A stretch of 45,229 nt of DNA from Pseudomonadota bacterium. GTDB lineage: Bacteria; Pseudomonadota; Gammaproteobacteria; Burkholderiales; UBA9220. Location: the NCBI GenBank assembly GCA_021845865.1, contig JAJZVC010000023.1, positions 1-45,229 of the forward strand, in the 5' to 3' direction. Of this stretch, positions 43,702 to 45,229 are shown piece by piece. The notes under the pieces were generated by a model. It ran no database searches and was not told the DNA's origin. It worked only from the letters and a program-made list of their open reading frames with translations. A program made the position numbers and the translations under genes. Positions within the stretch are counted from its first letter, which is position 1. The number at the start of each line of letters is the position of its first letter.

Positions 43702-44409
43702 TCAGGTCGCCAGGCCGGCCGTCCACTGAGTATAGAGCCTGTCCGCCACGGCGTTGAGGTCGGCCACTTTCCCGTCCAGGCCCGTCCTCATGGCCTCGGC
43801 GGTCTGCACCGCCGGGCTGGCGAGGGCGGCGGCGATTTCGTCGGCGCCCTGGGCGCCCCATTCCCGCACCATGTCGGCGGTCATCTCCACGTGGCACTGC
43901 ATGCCCAGGTGCTTGCCCAGGGCGTAGGCCTGGTTGGCGCAGTGGGGGCTGGAAAGGATGCGTTCCGCGCCCGGGGGAAGGGAAAAGGTTTCGCCGTGCC
44001 AGTGGAAGGAGAGAAAGCGTTTGACGTCGCCGAACCAGGCGCGGGCGGTGGCGGAATCCGCCACGCTGACCTCGCCCCAGCCGATTTCCTTCACCGGGTT
44101 GCGGCCGACGCTGCCGCCGAGGGCCTTGGCGATGAGCTGGCCGCCAAGGCAGTGGCCGAGGACGGGAATATTCCGCTCCACGGCGGCCCGGACCAGGGCC
44201 AGGGCGGGGGAAATCCACGGCAGGTCGTCGTTGACGCTCATGGGGCCGCCCATGAACGCCAGGCCGGAAAAGGCGCCGGGGTCGGCGGGGACCGGGGCGC
44301 CGGCGTCGATGGCGACCAGCCGCCAGGGGATGGAACGGCGGTCGAGGAACGTGGCAAAATAACCCGGACCTTCGGTGGGGTAGTGCCGGAAAATCGCAAC
44401 GGGTTTCAT
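43702..44409 (-). CDS. Class I glutamine amidotransferase-like protein
   Basis: A 235-aa stand-alone GATase1-domain protein of the GMP-synthase-glutaminase-like group. The nucleophile is in VLGHCLGGQLIAKALGG; a catalytic His region is in MQCHVEMTADM. SFHWHGETFSLPPGAE is typical of this subgroup, which contains enzymes acting on gamma-glutamyl compounds as well as uncharacterised proteins. The substrate is unknown. It is divergent from the protease gene with only 17 nt between starts. Confidence 0.82.
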   Translation of the reverse strand: MKPVAIFRHYPTEGPGYFATFLDRRSIPWRLVAIDAGAPVPADPGAFSGLAFMGGPMSVNDDLPWISPALALVRAAVERNIPVLGHCLGGQLIAKALGGSVGRNPVKEIGWGEVSVADSATARAWFGDVKRFLSFHWHGETFSLPPGAERILSSPHCANQAYALGKHLGMQCHVEMTADMVREWGAQGADEIAAALASPAVQTAEAMRTGLDGKVADLNAVADRLYTQWTAGLAT

Positions 44410-44426
44410 ACGCGGAGGCTTCCTTG

Positions 44427-45080
44427 ATGAGAAAACTGTCGCTCCATTCTATGGTCCTTTCGGCGCTGCTGCTATCCGCCGTTGGAGTAGCCCGGGCCAC
44501 CGACGTCAGCGTCACCGGCCTCTTCACCGGCAAGGCCATGCTTTCCCTCAACGGCGGCGCGCCGCGCATGGTGAGCGCGGGCCAGAGCATCGACGGGGTG
44601 AAGCTGATCAGCGCCGATTCCAACGCCGCGGTGCTGGAAGTGGACGGCAAGCGCAAAACCCTTGGCCTGGGGCAGGGGGTTTCGGTGGGCGGCGGTTCCT
44701 CCTCCGGCAGCCAGATGGTGACCCTCACCGCCAATTCCCAGGGGCACTTCGTCACCCTGGGCAGCATCAACGGCGCCACCACCCGCTTCGTGGTGGATAC
44801 CGGCGCCACCTACGTCTCCCTCAGCAGCGCCGAGGCGCGCCGCCTGGGGCTGGACTACAGCCGGGGCGAACGGGGCGCCATGTCCACCGCCAACGGCGTG
44901 GTGCCCGCCTACAAGGTGACCCTCAACACCGTGCGGGTGGGGGACATCAGCATGAACCAGGTGGACGCGGCGGTGATCGAAGGCGGCTCGCCGCCGGTGA
45001 CCCTGCTGGGGATGAGCTTCCTCAACCGGGTGGAGATGAAGCGGGACGGGGATACCATGACCCTGAAGAAGCGCTACTAG
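44427..45080 (+). CDS. Retropepsin-like aspartic protease (TIGR02281 family), exported
   Basis: A 217-aa protein with a signal peptide (residues 1-26, SAVGVARA-TD) and a C-terminal clan AA protease-like domain. The active-site motif is FVVDTGATYVSLSSAEARRL (DTGA), and LLGMSFLNRVEMKRDGD is the conserved end. An N-terminal ~85-residue domain precedes it. Such proteins would act as dimers in the periplasm; substrates are not known. ATG 44427 has GGAGG 9 nt upstream. Its 3' end overlaps the convergent kinase gene by 4 nt. Confidence 0.85.
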   Translation: MRKLSLHSMVLSALLLSAVGVARATDVSVTGLFTGKAMLSLNGGAPRMVSAGQSIDGVKLISADSNAAVLEVDGKRKTLGLGQGVSVGGGSSSGSQMVTLTANSQGHFVTLGSINGATTRFVVDTGATYVSLSSAEARRLGLDYSRGERGAMSTANGVVPAYKVTLNTVRVGDISMNQVDAAVIEGGSPPVTLLGMSFLNRVEMKRDGDTMTLKKRY

Positions 45081-45229
45081 GGCGCGACCGGCACGGAAAT
45101 GACGATTTCCGCGCCGCCCTCGACGTTGCGGGCTTCGATGCGCCCGCCCATGCGCTCCAGAATCAGGCGGGCCATGTAAAGGCCGATGCCCGAGCCGTTT
45201 TCCTTGGTGGAGAAATTAGGGCTCGAAAA
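45077..45229 (-). CDS. Sensor histidine kinase, C-terminal fragment (truncated by window)
   Basis: The last 50 codons of a histidine kinase read into the window edge. The ATP-binding domain end is visible: PNFSTKENGSGIGLYMARL (G2 box) and RMGGRIEARN, then GGAEIVISVPVAP and stop. It resembles the end of the triple-PAS kinase at 3.2-5.1 kb, so the two may be relatives. Everything upstream, including any sensor, is outside the window. Confidence 0.85.
   Translation of the reverse strand, partial: FSSPNFSTKENGSGIGLYMARLILERMGGRIEARNVEGGAEIVISVPVAP

Noticed and set aside
45195-45229. A nonsense codon or frameshift in the kinase fragment at the window edge
   Set aside because: One frame shows FEP followed by a stop, but the frame continuous with the GSGIGLYM motif is open to the window edge (reading PNFSTKENGS), so no lesion needs to be invoked.

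Overview
The window is 45.2 kb of GC-rich, gene-dense chromosome from a Gram-negative bacterium. LptD/SurA outer-membrane assembly, UbiH-type quinone hydroxylases, two TonB transducers and the gene orders glyS-gmhB-plsC, lptD-surA-pdxA-rsmA, rpe-gph-trpE and trpGDC all point to a betaproteobacterium, possibly in or near the Rhodocyclales. The genus cannot be fixed from sequence alone. I see no rRNA, tRNA, CRISPR array, insertion sequence or phage genes.

Layout. 1-3.2 kb (+): glyS end, gmhB, plsC, a YgjP-like metallopeptidase and gloA. 3.2-11.1 kb (-): lptD, surA, pdxA, rsmA, then a three-PAS histidine kinase. 11.1-17.8 kb (+): the amgK-murU muropeptide-recycling pair, pepP, two overlapping UbiH-family hydroxylases, dsbC and a methyltransferase. 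17.8-19.5 kb (-): a 22-codon membrane microprotein candidate, a 137-aa unknown protein and a sigma-54 activator without a sensor domain. 19.7-28.9 kb (+): a TonB/metal-uptake island. 29.0-33.0 kb: a second TonB-family protein (+), then mltA, a methyltransferase, a diguanylate cyclase and apaG (all -). 33.1-40.7 kb (+): rpe, gph, trpE, an AI-2E-family transporter, a yqjDEK-like trio and trpGDC. 40.8-45.2 kb: a degenerate receiver-GGDEF protein, an NAD-salvage pair and a GATase-like protein (-), a retropepsin-like protease (+) and the end of a second histidine kinase (-).

The most interesting part is 17.8-28.9 kb. A very compact run of seven genes encodes a TonB-dependent receptor, a membrane-anchored DUF4198 (CbiK/NikK-like) periplasmic protein, a NapH/NosR-like polyferredoxin, a CcdA/DsbD-like membrane protein with a cysteine pair, and a dedicated TonB-ExbB-ExbD motor. 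It is followed by a second receptor that carries the CxxxM and HxM residues of the copper receptor OprC/NosA. Both receptor genes have a sigma-54 (-24/-12) promoter, and both promoters have a near-identical 19-bp upstream element 60-70 bp away. The sigma-54 activator gene is divergent from the first. I infer one dedicated regulon that couples outer-membrane metal uptake to periplasmic redox chemistry. Copper is the best-supported substrate for the second receptor; the substrate of the first is open.

Other points of note are an AT-richer mosaic segment inside lptD, a receiver-GGDEF protein degenerate in both active sites but with an intact c-di-GMP I-site, a possible attenuator before trpE, and the separation of trpE from trpGDC by four membrane or stress-type genes.
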